Positions 35,943 to 45,158 of a DNA stretch of 64,000 nucleotides are shown in pieces. Each line of letters starts with the position of its first letter. Position 1 is the stretch's first letter. The stretch is from NCBI GenBank assembly GCA_036984305.1, contig BQWY01000001.1:3121501-3185500 (forward strand). Reading direction: 5' to 3'. The notes under the pieces are model-generated. The model searched no databases and was not told the origin of the DNA. It was given only the letters and a program-made list of their open reading frames with translations. Origin of the DNA: Nitrospira sp. (GTDB lineage: Bacteria > Nitrospirota > Nitrospiria > Nitrospirales > Nitrospiraceae). Both the position numbers and the translations under genes were made by a program.

Positions 35943-36362
35943 AGGGCACCTCCTGGGAAGAGGTTTTAGCGTAGTACCTCTTGACACGCCAATCAAGCGC
36001 AGCCAGAAGAAAAGGCGCTTTCCTGGCTGCCCTACCCCCTCCAAGGGTGTGCAATGACCGAGCGGTCACTACCCACCCCGCATATGCCACTATCGTGGCC
36101 GATCCGCTTTTTACTATGTGACTGCTTCACGTACCCTGGTGCCTTGTCGAGGACCGCAAAATCGGCATCTTATTCCTGGTCTGAACGACGATAGTTTTCG
36201 GGGCCGAAGTCGGCGGGACAGTGGGAGCTTACACGGAGATTGCTGAGCTGCTTACTGCTAACCTGGTAATGGCTTGTTCCTGATCACCTTCTGATTGGGA
36301 ATCATGCTGCTTTGCATATCTTCCTTATGCCCAGACGGCTGCGTGAGAGAACTGCTGCAACC
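35943..36362. other. intergenic region carrying the island palindrome
   Basis: About 420 bp between the repeat protein and the detached STAND tail. Holds one palindromic 22-bp motif (36051-36072) and the repeat-protein promoter; no gene seen. Confidence 0.4.
36051..36072 (-). repeat. island palindrome, copy 1
   Basis: GCAATGACCG, AG, CGGTCACTAC: a left arm identical to the consensus GCAAnGACCG and a right arm with two changes in the outer TTGC. The flank (CACCC after it, GTGT before it) matches copy 2 in reverse orientation. Confidence 0.65.
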
Positions 36363-36903
36363 CTACTGATCGAGAAGTTCAAATGGAGCGAGCACCATTT
36401 TTGTCTCTTCGTCAGACAACTGTAACGCACTGCAGATCCGCGTGGCCTGCTGCCGCGTGCCAGTAAGGTCGCCGATCTTGCTAGGATGTTTGTCGATTAC
36501 CCTCTGATATTGTAAGGCAACAGAGCTGAGGTTTCGTTGCAGTAGGTAAACCTCTCCCAAAGGTGCAGCTAGCCCAGAAATCTTTGCCGTCGCTGGCGGC
36601 CAGAACCAAGGGTAATACCTGTGCGGCTAGACTCTCTGCCTCTTGTGCCTCTCCCAAGAAAAGTGATTTGGCTGCGGCGTTGATGCCTGTGTAATAATCT
36701 CTGGGATCGGCTTGGAACGCGGTGCGGTACAATTCCCGCGATTTCCGAAGATGCATTGTTTTCCCAGATTGCTGGATCGCCCTGCTCCGAGACAACTGCT
36801 CTTGCTCCTCGGACAGGCGCATCGCCCCGTCTAGGTCGCCGCGATCTGAGAGAATCCCAGCCTGATACCCCAAGGCGGCTGATAGCCCCGCCGGATCACC
36901 CAA
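36363..36903 (-). pseudogene. detached 3' part of the STAND gene
   Basis: Directly after the TAG at 36904-36906 the same frame goes on with one more TPR unit (LGDPAGLSAALGYQAGILSD...) and then a different helical domain: KSRELYRTAFQADPRDYYTG, INAAAKSLFLGEAQEAESLA, SDGKDFWASC. One surplus T in the TTT tract (AAA at 36559-36561) breaks the frame; removing it gives CTLGEVYLLQRNLSSVALQY and on to a stop at 36363. The YYTGINAA and DFWA-x-x-TLGE elements resemble the TRAFs-binding/DUF4071-like TPR domain found at the end of STAND proteins. So two lesions separate this domain from its gene. Confidence 0.72.
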
Positions 36904-38583
36904 CTACCCGGACAGACATTCTTGCTCCTTGAACAATCGCATTGCCCCATCCAAATCGCCGCGCGCTAGGAGAATCTGGGCCTGGTTCCACAAGGACCGC
37001 CGCAACCCTTCCGGATCGCCCCGTTTCCGGCACAGCCGTTCTTGCTCTTTGAACGCTTGCAGCGCCCCATCCAGGTCGCCCCGCGCCTGGAGAATTTGAG
37101 CTTGGTTCCATAAGGACCGCCGCAGCCCCGCCGGATCGTCCAACTTCCGGCACAGCCGTTCTTGCTCCTTGAACAATACCAGCGCCACATCCAGCTCGCC
37201 CCGCGCCCGGAGAATAAGCGCCTGGTTCCCCAAGCATCGCTGCAGCCACGCTGGATCGCCCAACCCCCGGCACAACCGTTCTTGCTCCTTGAACAATCGC
37301 AGCGCCTCGTCGAGGTCGCCGCGCGCCTGGAGAATTACTGCCTGATTCCCCAAGGACGCCTGCAGCCCTTTCGGATAGCCCAACTTCCGGCACAGCCGTT
37401 CCACTTCCTTGAGCAATCGTAGCGCCCCATCCAGCTCGCCGCACTCTTGTAGAATCAGCGCTTGGTTCACCAACGAGTGTGATAGACCCTTCTGATCGCC
37501 CAGCTTCCGGCACAGTCGCTGTTCTTTCTTGTGAAGCTGCATCGCACCGTCCAGGTCGCCGCGCGCCCGCAGAATCAGCGCCTGGTTCCCCAAGCACCGC
37601 TGCAGCCCCGCCGGATGACCCAACTCCTGGCACAGCCGTTCCACTTCCTTGAGCAGTCGTAGCGCCCCATCCAGCTCGCCGCGCGCCTGGAGAATTACTG
37701 CCTGATTCCCCAAGGACGCCTGCAGCCCCACCGGATCGTCCAACTTCCGGCACAGCCGTTCTTGCTCCTTGCACAATCGCAGCGCCCCATCCAGCTCGCC
37801 GCGCGCCTGGAGAATCATCGCCTGATTTCCCAAGGACCGCGACAGCCATGCCGGATCGCCCAACTCCCGGCACAGCCGCTCTTCTTCCTTGTGAAGCTGC
37901 ATCGCCCCGTCTAGGTCGCCGCGCTCCTGGAGAATCAGCGCCTGGCTCCCCAAGGACACCTGCAGCCCCATCGGATCGCCTAACTCCCGGCATAGCCGTT
38001 CCTGCTCCTTGCACAATCGCATCGCCCCATCCAGCTCGCCGCGCGCCTGGAGAATCAGCGCCTGATTTCCCAAGGACCGCGACAGTCCCGCCGGATCGCC
38101 TAACTCCCGACACAGCCGCTCTTCTTCCTTGTGGACCTGCATCGCCCCGTCTAGGTCGCCGCGATCCTGGAGAATCAGCGCCTGGTTCCCCAAGGAACGC
38201 GACAGTCCCCCTGGATCGCCCAACTCCTGGCATAGCCGTTCTTGCTCCTTGCACAATCTCATCGCTCCATCCAAATCGCCGCGCGTCCGGAAAATCAGCA
38301 CCTGGTTCCCCAAGGACACCTGCTGCCCCGTTGGATCGCCCAACTTCTGACACAGGCGTTCTTGTTCCTTGAACAACCGCATTGCGCCATTCAGGTCGCC
38401 GCGAGCCCGGAGAATCAGGGCCTGGTTCCCCAAAGACGCCTGCAGCCCCGCCGGATCGTCCAAATTCCGGCACAGCCGTTCCACTTCCTTGAGCAATCGC
38501 ATCGCCCCTTCTAGGTCGCCCCGCGCCTGGTGAATCAGGGCCTGGTTCCCCAAGGGGCGCGACAGCCCTGCCGGATCGCCCAA
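36904..38583 (-). repeat. tandem 120-bp repeat array in the STAND gene (14 units)
   Basis: Each 120-bp unit encodes 40 residues with the pattern LGDPAGLSRSLGNQALILQA / RGDLDGAMRLCKEQERLCRE. Units differ at few positions and fall into a small number of subtypes (KEQERLC, KEEERLC, KEVERLC), which recur in mixed order, a sign of unequal crossing-over or gene conversion. A 15th unit lies past the amber codon. Confidence 0.9.
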
Positions 38584-40668
38584 CTCACGCGCGCAGCTCT
38601 GTAGGGTCTGGTAGATTGCGGCCGCTTCGTCGAGATGCCCGGTGGTCTGCAGCAGTATCCCGACAGAGTATAGGAAGATGGCACTCCTCCCCTCCCCGAC
38701 TTGTTGGCCGACCGACCGATAGGTCTCCGTCATCCGTTCGGAGGACTGCTGCTCCAGCCTGGCCCAATAACGCCGGACTTCATGCTGGTTGGCTGCCCAC
38801 GCCTTGATGAAAAACAACTCGCTGCCCAACAAGCGTGCCAACTGTCGCCATTGCTTCGCTTCGGCGAGCTGCCAAGGCCTTTCGTCGAGATGACGCGCCG
38901 TGAGCGGTTGCGCGGCAAAATAGGCGGCCAGCTTGCGATGAGCCACCTGCTGGTGCTTCGCTGTGGGTAAATAGGCCTCTTGCACCGCCTCGCGGAGGTA
39001 GTCATGGGCAAAGGTAACGAGCCCGGACCGGCTCACGAGGCCGAATTCCGCCGCGAGCAAAAACGGCGTGAAGATCGCCTGGGCAAGCGGGCCACCCTCG
39101 GACCCCAAGAGTTCGCGCCATTCGGTTTCCGACAAACCTCGCCGTGCGCCCCACAAGAGCGAGAGCGCCCCGCCCACCAGCTTTGTGTCTCCTTCATAGT
39201 CCTGTTCCCATCTTGCCAGCACCTTGCTGTACAACTCAGGAATCGATGGCGCGGCGAGATAATGTTCGATGGTCGGCTCCAGGGTCTCGTGCGAGCCGTG
39301 CAGCCGCAACTCGTCGAGCAGGATGCGCAGATAGAGTGGGTTGGCCGCTTGAGACGCTTTCGCGATTCTGGTTATCCGAGCCGGACTCAAGGACTTGGTA
39401 TATTGGGAAAGATACTGCGTAATGAGCGTACGGCGTTGGCTGTTTTCTAACGGCTGCACGGTGACGGTCGGCCAGCCCCGTTTCGTGAGATTATCCAGGG
39501 CGCGCCCGGGCAGTGTGGAGAACATCATGCGCACATTGGCCGGAATCATCGGGGGCAACCAGATCAGATCGGGGGCGCCGTCGCGATCCTCCAACTGATT
39601 GAGGGCATCGAGAATAAGGATAACCCTGCCCTTGGCCGCGGCGCGATGGAGCCAATTGGCAAAGGTACCGCGCAATGCCATCGGGTCGGTCGGGATCTCC
39701 TCGCGAATGTCATAGCGCCGTTTGAACTCGCCGAGGATGCGACGCAGCATGGCCGCCCAATCGGCGCTGTAGGGAGTGGCACCAATGAAATGGATGGCCA
39801 TACAGATATCGGGATGGGCTTTCTGAAAACGGAGGAACCAGTTGGCGAGCAGTGCGGATTTGCCGCTGCCAGATTCGCCCACGACGACCAGCGGCGGCCC
39901 ATCTCCGGCCACATGGGCGTCGAGCCGAGCGATATCGTCCTGCCGGCCGATATAGACCCTGGTTCGGCTTTGGGCGAACGCCTCGTGGTCTTGCGCATCC
40001 CGATCCAGCGGATCGAGGTCTGAGCCTTCGGGGAACACCCGATCGATCAGCGCGGTGAAGTCGTCGAGAATCCAGTCTCCGAGCGTTTGAGGATCGGGAT
40101 AGGGCTCGCGGACCCTGCACACGCCATCAACCTCGGCCTGCCGCAGCCGTTGCTTGAGAGTCTGCAGTTTGGCGTAGGCCTCTGGGGCCTCGCTCTCGAA
40201 CTCGCTGCGTGCGGCTCCCGGGGGCAACCGGCCCACATAGCCCGGATCCCGAAGGTAGAAGTATGCCTGTCCCGATTCAGGGTCCGACAAGCGCAGGCCT
40301 TGCAGGATTTCGAGCTCGGTGACCGAGCGGCCAGTCTGGTCCCGCACCCAGGGCTGTTGCTCCAGCAGAGCTTCAGGGATCGCATCCGGTATCCATCCGT
40401 AGCGCTCCCCGAGAAGCCCAATGAAGAACGGTCGGCAGCGTTCGACCTCGTCCAGGCAGATGGGTAACAACTTGTGTTCTGCCTGTTCCTCATCGGTCAC
40501 CCCCCAGCGAAGATCCACCTCGCCCCAGACCACGCCGCGCGATTCGCACCGCTTGCGCAACTGCGGAAACGTGACTTTGACAAGATAGTCTCGCTCGGCC
40601 TTCATGTCGCGGAAGGTGGACGAGACGAAGACGCGAATGTGGCGCTCGATGCGTGGCTGTTTGATCAT
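36904..40668 (-). CDS. DUF4062-NTPase-TPR (STAND) protein, C-terminally truncated
   Basis: A 1254-residue cytoplasmic protein. Residues ~10-95 are a DUF4062 domain (RVFVSSTFRDMKAERDYLV; PFFIGLLGERYGWIP), as in NPHP3/TEP1-type proteins. A P-loop NTPase follows: Walker A GESGSGKS at 264-271, Walker B VILILDALNQLED at ~349-361, then a helical/winged region to ~690. Fourteen near-identical 40-residue TPR units end at the stop. STAND proteins of this build act as oligomerising sensors in bacterial conflict and phage defence; DUF4062 would be the signalling module. The gene once continued to 36363; the fortieth codon of unit 14 is now TAG. It may still work without the last domain, or be decaying. 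Start ATG 40668. Confidence 0.85.
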   Translation of the reverse strand: MIKQPRIERHIRVFVSSTFRDMKAERDYLVKVTFPQLRKRCESRGVVWGEVDLRWGVTDEEQAEHKLLPICLDEVERCRPFFIGLLGERYGWIPDAIPEALLEQQPWVRDQTGRSVTELEILQGLRLSDPESGQAYFYLRDPGYVGRLPPGAARSEFESEAPEAYAKLQTLKQRLRQAEVDGVCRVREPYPDPQTLGDWILDDFTALIDRVFPEGSDLDPLDRDAQDHEAFAQSRTRVYIGRQDDIARLDAHVAGDGPPLVVVGESGSGKSALLANWFLRFQKAHPDICMAIHFIGATPYSADWAAMLRRILGEFKRRYDIREEIPTDPMALRGTFANWLHRAAAKGRVILILDALNQLEDRDGAPDLIWLPPMIPANVRMMFSTLPGRALDNLTKRGWPTVTVQPLENSQRRTLITQYLSQYTKSLSPARITRIAKASQAANPLYLRILLDELRLHGSHETLEPTIEHYLAAPSIPELYSKVLARWEQDYEGDTKLVGGALSLLWGARRGLSETEWRELLGSEGGPLAQAIFTPFLLAAEFGLVSRSGLVTFAHDYLREAVQEAYLPTAKHQQVAHRKLAAYFAAQPLTARHLDERPWQLAEAKQWRQLARLLGSELFFIKAWAANQHEVRRYWARLEQQSSERMTETYRSVGQQVGEGRSAIFLYSVGILLQTTGHLDEAAAIYQTLQSCARELGDPAGLSRPLGNQALIHQARGDLEGAMRLLKEVERLCRNLDDPAGLQASLGNQALILRARGDLNGAMRLFKEQERLCQKLGDPTGQQVSLGNQVLIFRTRGDLDGAMRLCKEQERLCQELGDPGGLSRSLGNQALILQDRGDLDGAMQVHKEEERLCRELGDPAGLSRSLGNQALILQARGELDGAMRLCKEQERLCRELGDPMGLQVSLGSQALILQERGDLDGAMQLHKEEERLCRELGDPAWLSRSLGNQAMILQARGELDGALRLCKEQERLCRKLDDPVGLQASLGNQAVILQARGELDGALRLLKEVERLCQELGHPAGLQRCLGNQALILRARGDLDGAMQLHKKEQRLCRKLGDQKGLSHSLVNQALILQECGELDGALRLLKEVERLCRKLGYPKGLQASLGNQAVILQARGDLDEALRLFKEQERLCRGLGDPAWLQRCLGNQALILRARGELDVALVLFKEQERLCRKLDDPAGLRRSLWNQAQILQARGDLDGALQAFKEQERLCRKRGDPEGLRRSLWNQAQILLARGDLDGAMRLFKEQECLSG

Positions 40669-41161
40669 GCTTTACCTCTCGGCTTCGGGGCATCTGACCG
40701 ATTCTCACCGCCGGTGCCGAGGCGATTTCAGCGAGCCTCACTCCCACCGGTGAATGTATCTACAAACTAGGCAAATCCCCGTTCTCTTGCGATTCCAGTC
40801 GAGGTGATCAAAACGCATGCGACGACTTTCTGCGATGCCCGGTCTTGTAAGAAACAATGCGGCTGTATTCGCGTATTGAGGACGACATCTCATTTATGAG
40901 CGTTCTCCGCTGTCATGAAGCGAAGGCCTAATCAGGCACTGCTAGCGCGCGGTAAGATTGGCCCTATATTTTTACTCTTGAGCTAGCCCAGGCTTGACGC
41001 ACACCTCTAGGAGACAGGCTGGACCCCGGGGGAGGTGCCCAATGGGACAACAACGTCGATTCACACCGGAGTCCTAAGTCTATCGTCATTCCTATTCCCT
41101 AGAGCGCCACGTCGCATCCGCCCTATATGACTAGAACGCTAATTGAAATATTCTCATTGAT
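40669..41161. other. intergenic region, no gene seen
   Basis: About 490 bp between two minus-strand genes. It is upstream of the STAND gene and downstream of the metalloprotease, with base composition falling toward the metalloprotease side. A short inverted stretch (CTAGCCCAGGCTTGACG) is not strong enough for a terminator. No coding frame of note. Confidence 0.4.
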
Positions 41162-44100
41162 TCAAAATCCGAACGAATTGATTTGCCCACAGAAGCGTGT
41201 ATCCATTCCCGTTAGATGCATGCAAATGCCTCGCTCCATGATTTGGAAATCGGATCCAGCTGAAAAGTTCAAATCAAATACCCCGTCCACATAAGGAAGA
41301 AATCCAATGGCCCCATTACTTTTGACTGCAGCCCCCTTTAAGTAGGGAAAGGCAGGATCGGAGTACAACACAAAACCACCTTCTTCGCCCTTTAACACTC
41401 CATACCAAGCATGGCCAAATCGTCCCGCTAACACTGTAGGGAACCGAAGGTGAAGATGAGGCGGGTGGTTAATGTCCACGATATCTGAAATCCAGATGGA
41501 TGCAACCTCCCCCTCATTATCGGCTCCGTAGACTAACGTAAACTCTCCTTTCAAGGGATGGAGAGGTCGACCGTTAGCAAGGAGGATCGGGTGGTAGGCA
41601 AACCCCATACGGGTGTGGATTAATCCTGTGGGACGAGTTCCAAAAATTACTGATGTCATATCACGCCAGAGATTTGCTTCGCGGTCATGTGTGTATATGC
41701 GTATGCGCGACTCATGGTCCGCCAGTGCTAACCAGCTTTGTTTGTTAGTGCTACTTGACGAATCCTCCCCCCAAAACGCCAAAGAGGGGGCAGTTCCATT
41801 GCCCCGGATGGCCCTTCCCGCAATATCATGAACCGTTACTGCGGAGGTGAAATCATTAGGTGTCCTGTCTAACTCAACCCGTGCGTTCATTAATTCTCTG
41901 GTCACTCGATCTGACCAAATGGCCAAAACCACCCGTGCAATACTTCCTTGAGTTCCATCTTGTGCATAGTGAAGATTTAACGTTGGGGCTTGATCAGCCC
42001 GACTTCCAGGAATGATCCCTTGGGGCTTCCATAAGGAAAGTCGGCCATTAGACAGCTGGCCCTCAGAGACGAGTACATGGATTCGATCAACATTCGGCTT
42101 CGTGTAAGTAACGTACATGCGGTTGTTTGCTGAAAAGACACTTACACTCTGTACGAAGCCAGTTTCAGGAATAGTTGAATCCGGTTCCCACTCAGTACAT
42201 CTCGCCTCCGGTCCCCCCCCGCCTTTAAACCCAAGTGGACATCCACTGGTGGGCCATTGTATGCCTTGTAAGCCCCAGCGATATTTGATTTGACCGGCTT
42301 CATTGATATAGAAGAGGTATAAGTAATCTCCCATTCGAGCTAGACTTGGGCTTTTCCCACTGGCGAGAACTTCAGCGTCACGACCATACCGCCCTTGTAT
42401 GTGTGTGTCACAACCCAGAGAACTCAGGTCACCGAACCAATTAACCCGAGCACGGACAGATTGAGAGCAAGCCTGAATAACACCATCTCGGTTCCAATCC
42501 ACCTGACTCCCTACGGTAGGAATGCCAAATCCAGCAAGATGGTCTACTTTGCCACCTGCTAATCCCGCAGCTTCGCACAGGTGTGTTGGGTTGATTACCA
42601 CCCCGGGAAATTCAGTTCCATCTGCAAATCCCACGTCACCCCAGGGGCCGGATGAAGATTGCCCGGCATAACTCATGATAGAAGGGTACACCGTGGAGCA
42701 GTTTATCCCGAGCGGCGCACTTGCACTCCCTCCCTCATGTACTAGCCCCAACACGTGCCCCAGTTCGTGCACAAACGTACGAACATTATTTCGAGGGGCC
42801 CCACCAGCTGGACTAGCTCCAAAAGCATCATTGCCCAATGACTGCCCACCTGTATGTAATATGGCATGGAAAAAGAGTTTTCTTCGTTCGGGAGAGTGAT
42901 ACAACCGTTTATTCGAGTCATTTTGGTCAATTCGGGTTGATCCACCCCAATCCCCGAATAAAGTTTGATTGCCTCTATTCTGTGGAGAAAACCCCATGTC
43001 CAAATGAATAGCAACTCCGCCACGATTATCTAGATTATGCAGGTCCCGCGCGCTCCCCGTTTTGAAGTAATCGCGAATCGCTTCCGCATCAGCTTCCGTC
43101 AAAGGCATATCTGGATACAGCGTTGTGTAATCTACTTCCACAAACACATCCTTGTGAATTGGGCTTGCTCCCCAGCGCGGCAAATATTGAGGAGGGTCCA
43201 CTTGGAGTCCGAACACCTCCCATAGGTCTAGAAGGCCATCTCGGTCTGAATCCTGAAGATTGTGAATGGTGACACACTGTGATTGAGCAAACCGTAAGTC
43301 ACAGGAACCCAGTTCACTTTCGAGTCCAAACCCCAGGCCATCCTTATCCTGATCATTGAATACATCGTTAGCATACAAAAGGCATTGGCCTGATTCTTGG
43401 GTAGCAGAACCAACAACAATTTGAGCGATCCCTGCTTTACTCGCTATCCTTGAGGAACTACCCACGCCCGAATTGTCGTCAAAGGCTATCAGACGTCCCT
43501 GGGAATCCAACCCGAGTATGCGGGTATCTGAAATTCCTCCCGAGCTAAGAGCGGTTTCGTACACGTAATTCGAACTCTGGCCAGAAGGAGGCACATTCAC
43601 AACCGTGCCGCCGACTTGAAAAGGCGAAACCATTTCACTAACTACTCCATCTTCTCGAATGATCAATTTAGCTTCCCCTGGTGAAGTAAATTGCTTGGTA
43701 TGAACAAACAATGTATGCCACCCCCCAGCCCTTTCCGGGACGGTATAGCGAAGTTCTGAATAGTTTCTATTCTGAGGTCCTCGATTGAAGGCCACATCCG
43801 CGCTCTTGCTCCTGTTCCATAAGTGCAATACAGGCGCAAGGCTTTCGCTTAATCCTGCTATTTGAAAAGAGTAGGTCTTCCCCCCTGCTAGCCAAACCCC
43901 CTTATGAATCATTGGGCTCACGAGTAACGGCCACCGATAAGGGCCATCTGCTGCATAAAGCCATCGTTGGTTGGGGCCGTCATGACACGACCAATGCTGT
44001 ATCCTCAGTCCATCAATTGGTTGGCCGCCTGGAACATCAAGGCATTTACCAGAGTGTCGGGAGACGATCCGCACGCCCCCTAAGGTGTCATTGATCGGTT

Positions 44101-44482
44101 CAAAACTAAACAACTGATTATCTTGTCCATGACATCGATACTGTTGAAGACCTCCGTCGTTTGCGCCTCCCACTCGAACATCGAGACAATGGTTACTGTT
44201 TTCATTGCGAATTAAGAAAAACCCAGGAACATTCGATCGTTCCTTTCGCCAACGCTGGTTTCCACCTCCATGACAACGGTATTGATTGACATCGGCTGCG
44301 GGTAATCCGCTCCCATCTGCAACATCCAAACATTTTTCCGTCGTCAGGCTTACGATCGGAGCACCGACATACCCCAAGGCGGGAAACGGGAAGAAGGAGA
44401 CGGAGCCAATCAGCCAAAGGACGAGCGTCCCCGCGAAAACTGCTTCAACTTCGTAAGCATTTCTCTCCTGTACACGAGGCAT
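41162..44482 (-). CDS. exported ricin-lectin zinc metalloprotease
   Basis: A 1106-residue secreted protein. Residues ~15-38 form a signal peptide or anchor (VFAGTLVLWLIGSVSFFPFPA). Residues ~40-170 are a ricin B-type lectin with three QxW-like repeats (NQRWRKE, NQLFSFE, NQRWLYA) and KCLDV motifs. A beta-rich segment follows, then DSDRDGLLDLWE (calcium-binding type) and a metzincin-like catalytic site HELGHVLGLVH (about residue 570) with a Met-turn candidate SIMSYAG. The last ~400 residues contain repeated beta-strand blocks like a propeller. GC is clearly lower (about 47% in a sampled 60 bp) than in neighbours. A longer start at 44572 lacks an RBS. Probably an extracellular glycan-binding protease. 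Confidence 0.82.
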   Translation of the reverse strand: MPRVQERNAYEVEAVFAGTLVLWLIGSVSFFPFPALGYVGAPIVSLTTEKCLDVADGSGLPAADVNQYRCHGGGNQRWRKERSNVPGFFLIRNENSNHCLDVRVGGANDGGLQQYRCHGQDNQLFSFEPINDTLGGVRIVSRHSGKCLDVPGGQPIDGLRIQHWSCHDGPNQRWLYAADGPYRWPLLVSPMIHKGVWLAGGKTYSFQIAGLSESLAPVLHLWNRSKSADVAFNRGPQNRNYSELRYTVPERAGGWHTLFVHTKQFTSPGEAKLIIREDGVVSEMVSPFQVGGTVVNVPPSGQSSNYVYETALSSGGISDTRILGLDSQGRLIAFDDNSGVGSSSRIASKAGIAQIVVGSATQESGQCLLYANDVFNDQDKDGLGFGLESELGSCDLRFAQSQCVTIHNLQDSDRDGLLDLWEVFGLQVDPPQYLPRWGASPIHKDVFVEVDYTTLYPDMPLTEADAEAIRDYFKTGSARDLHNLDNRGGVAIHLDMGFSPQNRGNQTLFGDWGGSTRIDQNDSNKRLYHSPERRKLFFHAILHTGGQSLGNDAFGASPAGGAPRNNVRTFVHELGHVLGLVHEGGSASAPLGINCSTVYPSIMSYAGQSSSGPWGDVGFADGTEFPGVVINPTHLCEAAGLAGGKVDHLAGFGIPTVGSQVDWNRDGVIQACSQSVRARVNWFGDLSSLGCDTHIQGRYGRDAEVLASGKSPSLARMGDYLYLFYINEAGQIKYRWGLQGIQWPTSGCPLGFKGGGGPEARCTEWEPDSTIPETGFVQSVSVFSANNRMYVTYTKPNVDRIHVLVSEGQLSNGRLSLWKPQGIIPGSRADQAPTLNLHYAQDGTQGSIARVVLAIWSDRVTRELMNARVELDRTPNDFTSAVTVHDIAGRAIRGNGTAPSLAFWGEDSSSSTNKQSWLALADHESRIRIYTHDREANLWRDMTSVIFGTRPTGLIHTRMGFAYHPILLANGRPLHPLKGEFTLVYGADNEGEVASIWISDIVDINHPPHLHLRFPTVLAGRFGHAWYGVLKGEEGGFVLYSDPAFPYLKGAAVKSNGAIGFLPYVDGVFDLNFSAGSDFQIMERGICMHLTGMDTRFCGQINSFGF

Positions 44483-45158
44483 GTTGAACCTCTTAACCAA
44501 AAGAAGGGATAGGTTTTGTTCCACAGAGGAGTCCGAGCACGTTGCCTCCTCCCTCGAGAAGGTCTTACTCAAATCAGCCCACGTCTTTCGCGATGGGGCT
44601 CGTCAAGACCAAAAAGGCACCCGGCTCACAGGTGCTCAAGGCATCGGTAAGGTCCGCAATATTGATGCCGTCTGCGCAACCTTGCGGCGAGCGACTAGCT
44701 GCTGGAGCGATGTGCTAGTAATGAGAAGGACATACGTTGACACGGCTGGGCGGAGGCATCGAGATCATGCTAGAAGAATGCCTAGGTACAGCGCGATACA
44801 GAGATGTATCTGACCGGATACGCACTGCGTTACAGTAGTATCCGATGAGATACATGGCTGCTTCCGTCGTTTCTGGGGGAGACGTCACAACCCAGCGTGC
44901 ATCTCGGCGATGGGCGATAAGATTGACTCGTAATTGAGTGGGCAGTCAGCCAATGCTGGTTCAATGGCCGCTTTAGAGCCGCACAGCGAACTGGACTGCA
45001 GAGGGACGAGCATGAGGGTCTTCGATGTGTAACTGGATCGATTGACGGATTCCTGCTCGATGAACGGCCCGCACTCCGCACCAGTAGTCTTTCAGCTATC
45101 GAGCCTCATCACGATCCCCTCCCCGCCGAAGAGACCATGGATGAAGATGAACAGGCTG
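44483..45158. other. intergenic region, no gene seen
   Basis: About 680 bp upstream of the metalloprotease and downstream of the membrane-protein gene. A 110-codon frame at 44481-44813 (plus) begins inside the metalloprotease start and has no coding character. The metalloprotease promoter should lie here. Confidence 0.4.

Noticed and set aside
36896-38473. A 525-codon frame antisense-shifted within the STAND repeat array, rich in Gly/Ala/Arg/Pro
   Set aside because: It is the +1 shadow of the 120-bp tandem repeats: a stop-free frame in one unit is stop-free in all. The TPR frame is the one with domain matches.
36904-38583. Regular repeats that could suggest a CRISPR array
   Set aside because: Units are 120 bp, contiguous, in frame and encode TPR motifs; there are no unique spacers.
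40296-40340. GACCGAGCGGCC within the STAND gene as a fourth copy of the island palindrome
   Set aside because: Only the core half matches; outer arms are absent and it lies inside coding sequence.
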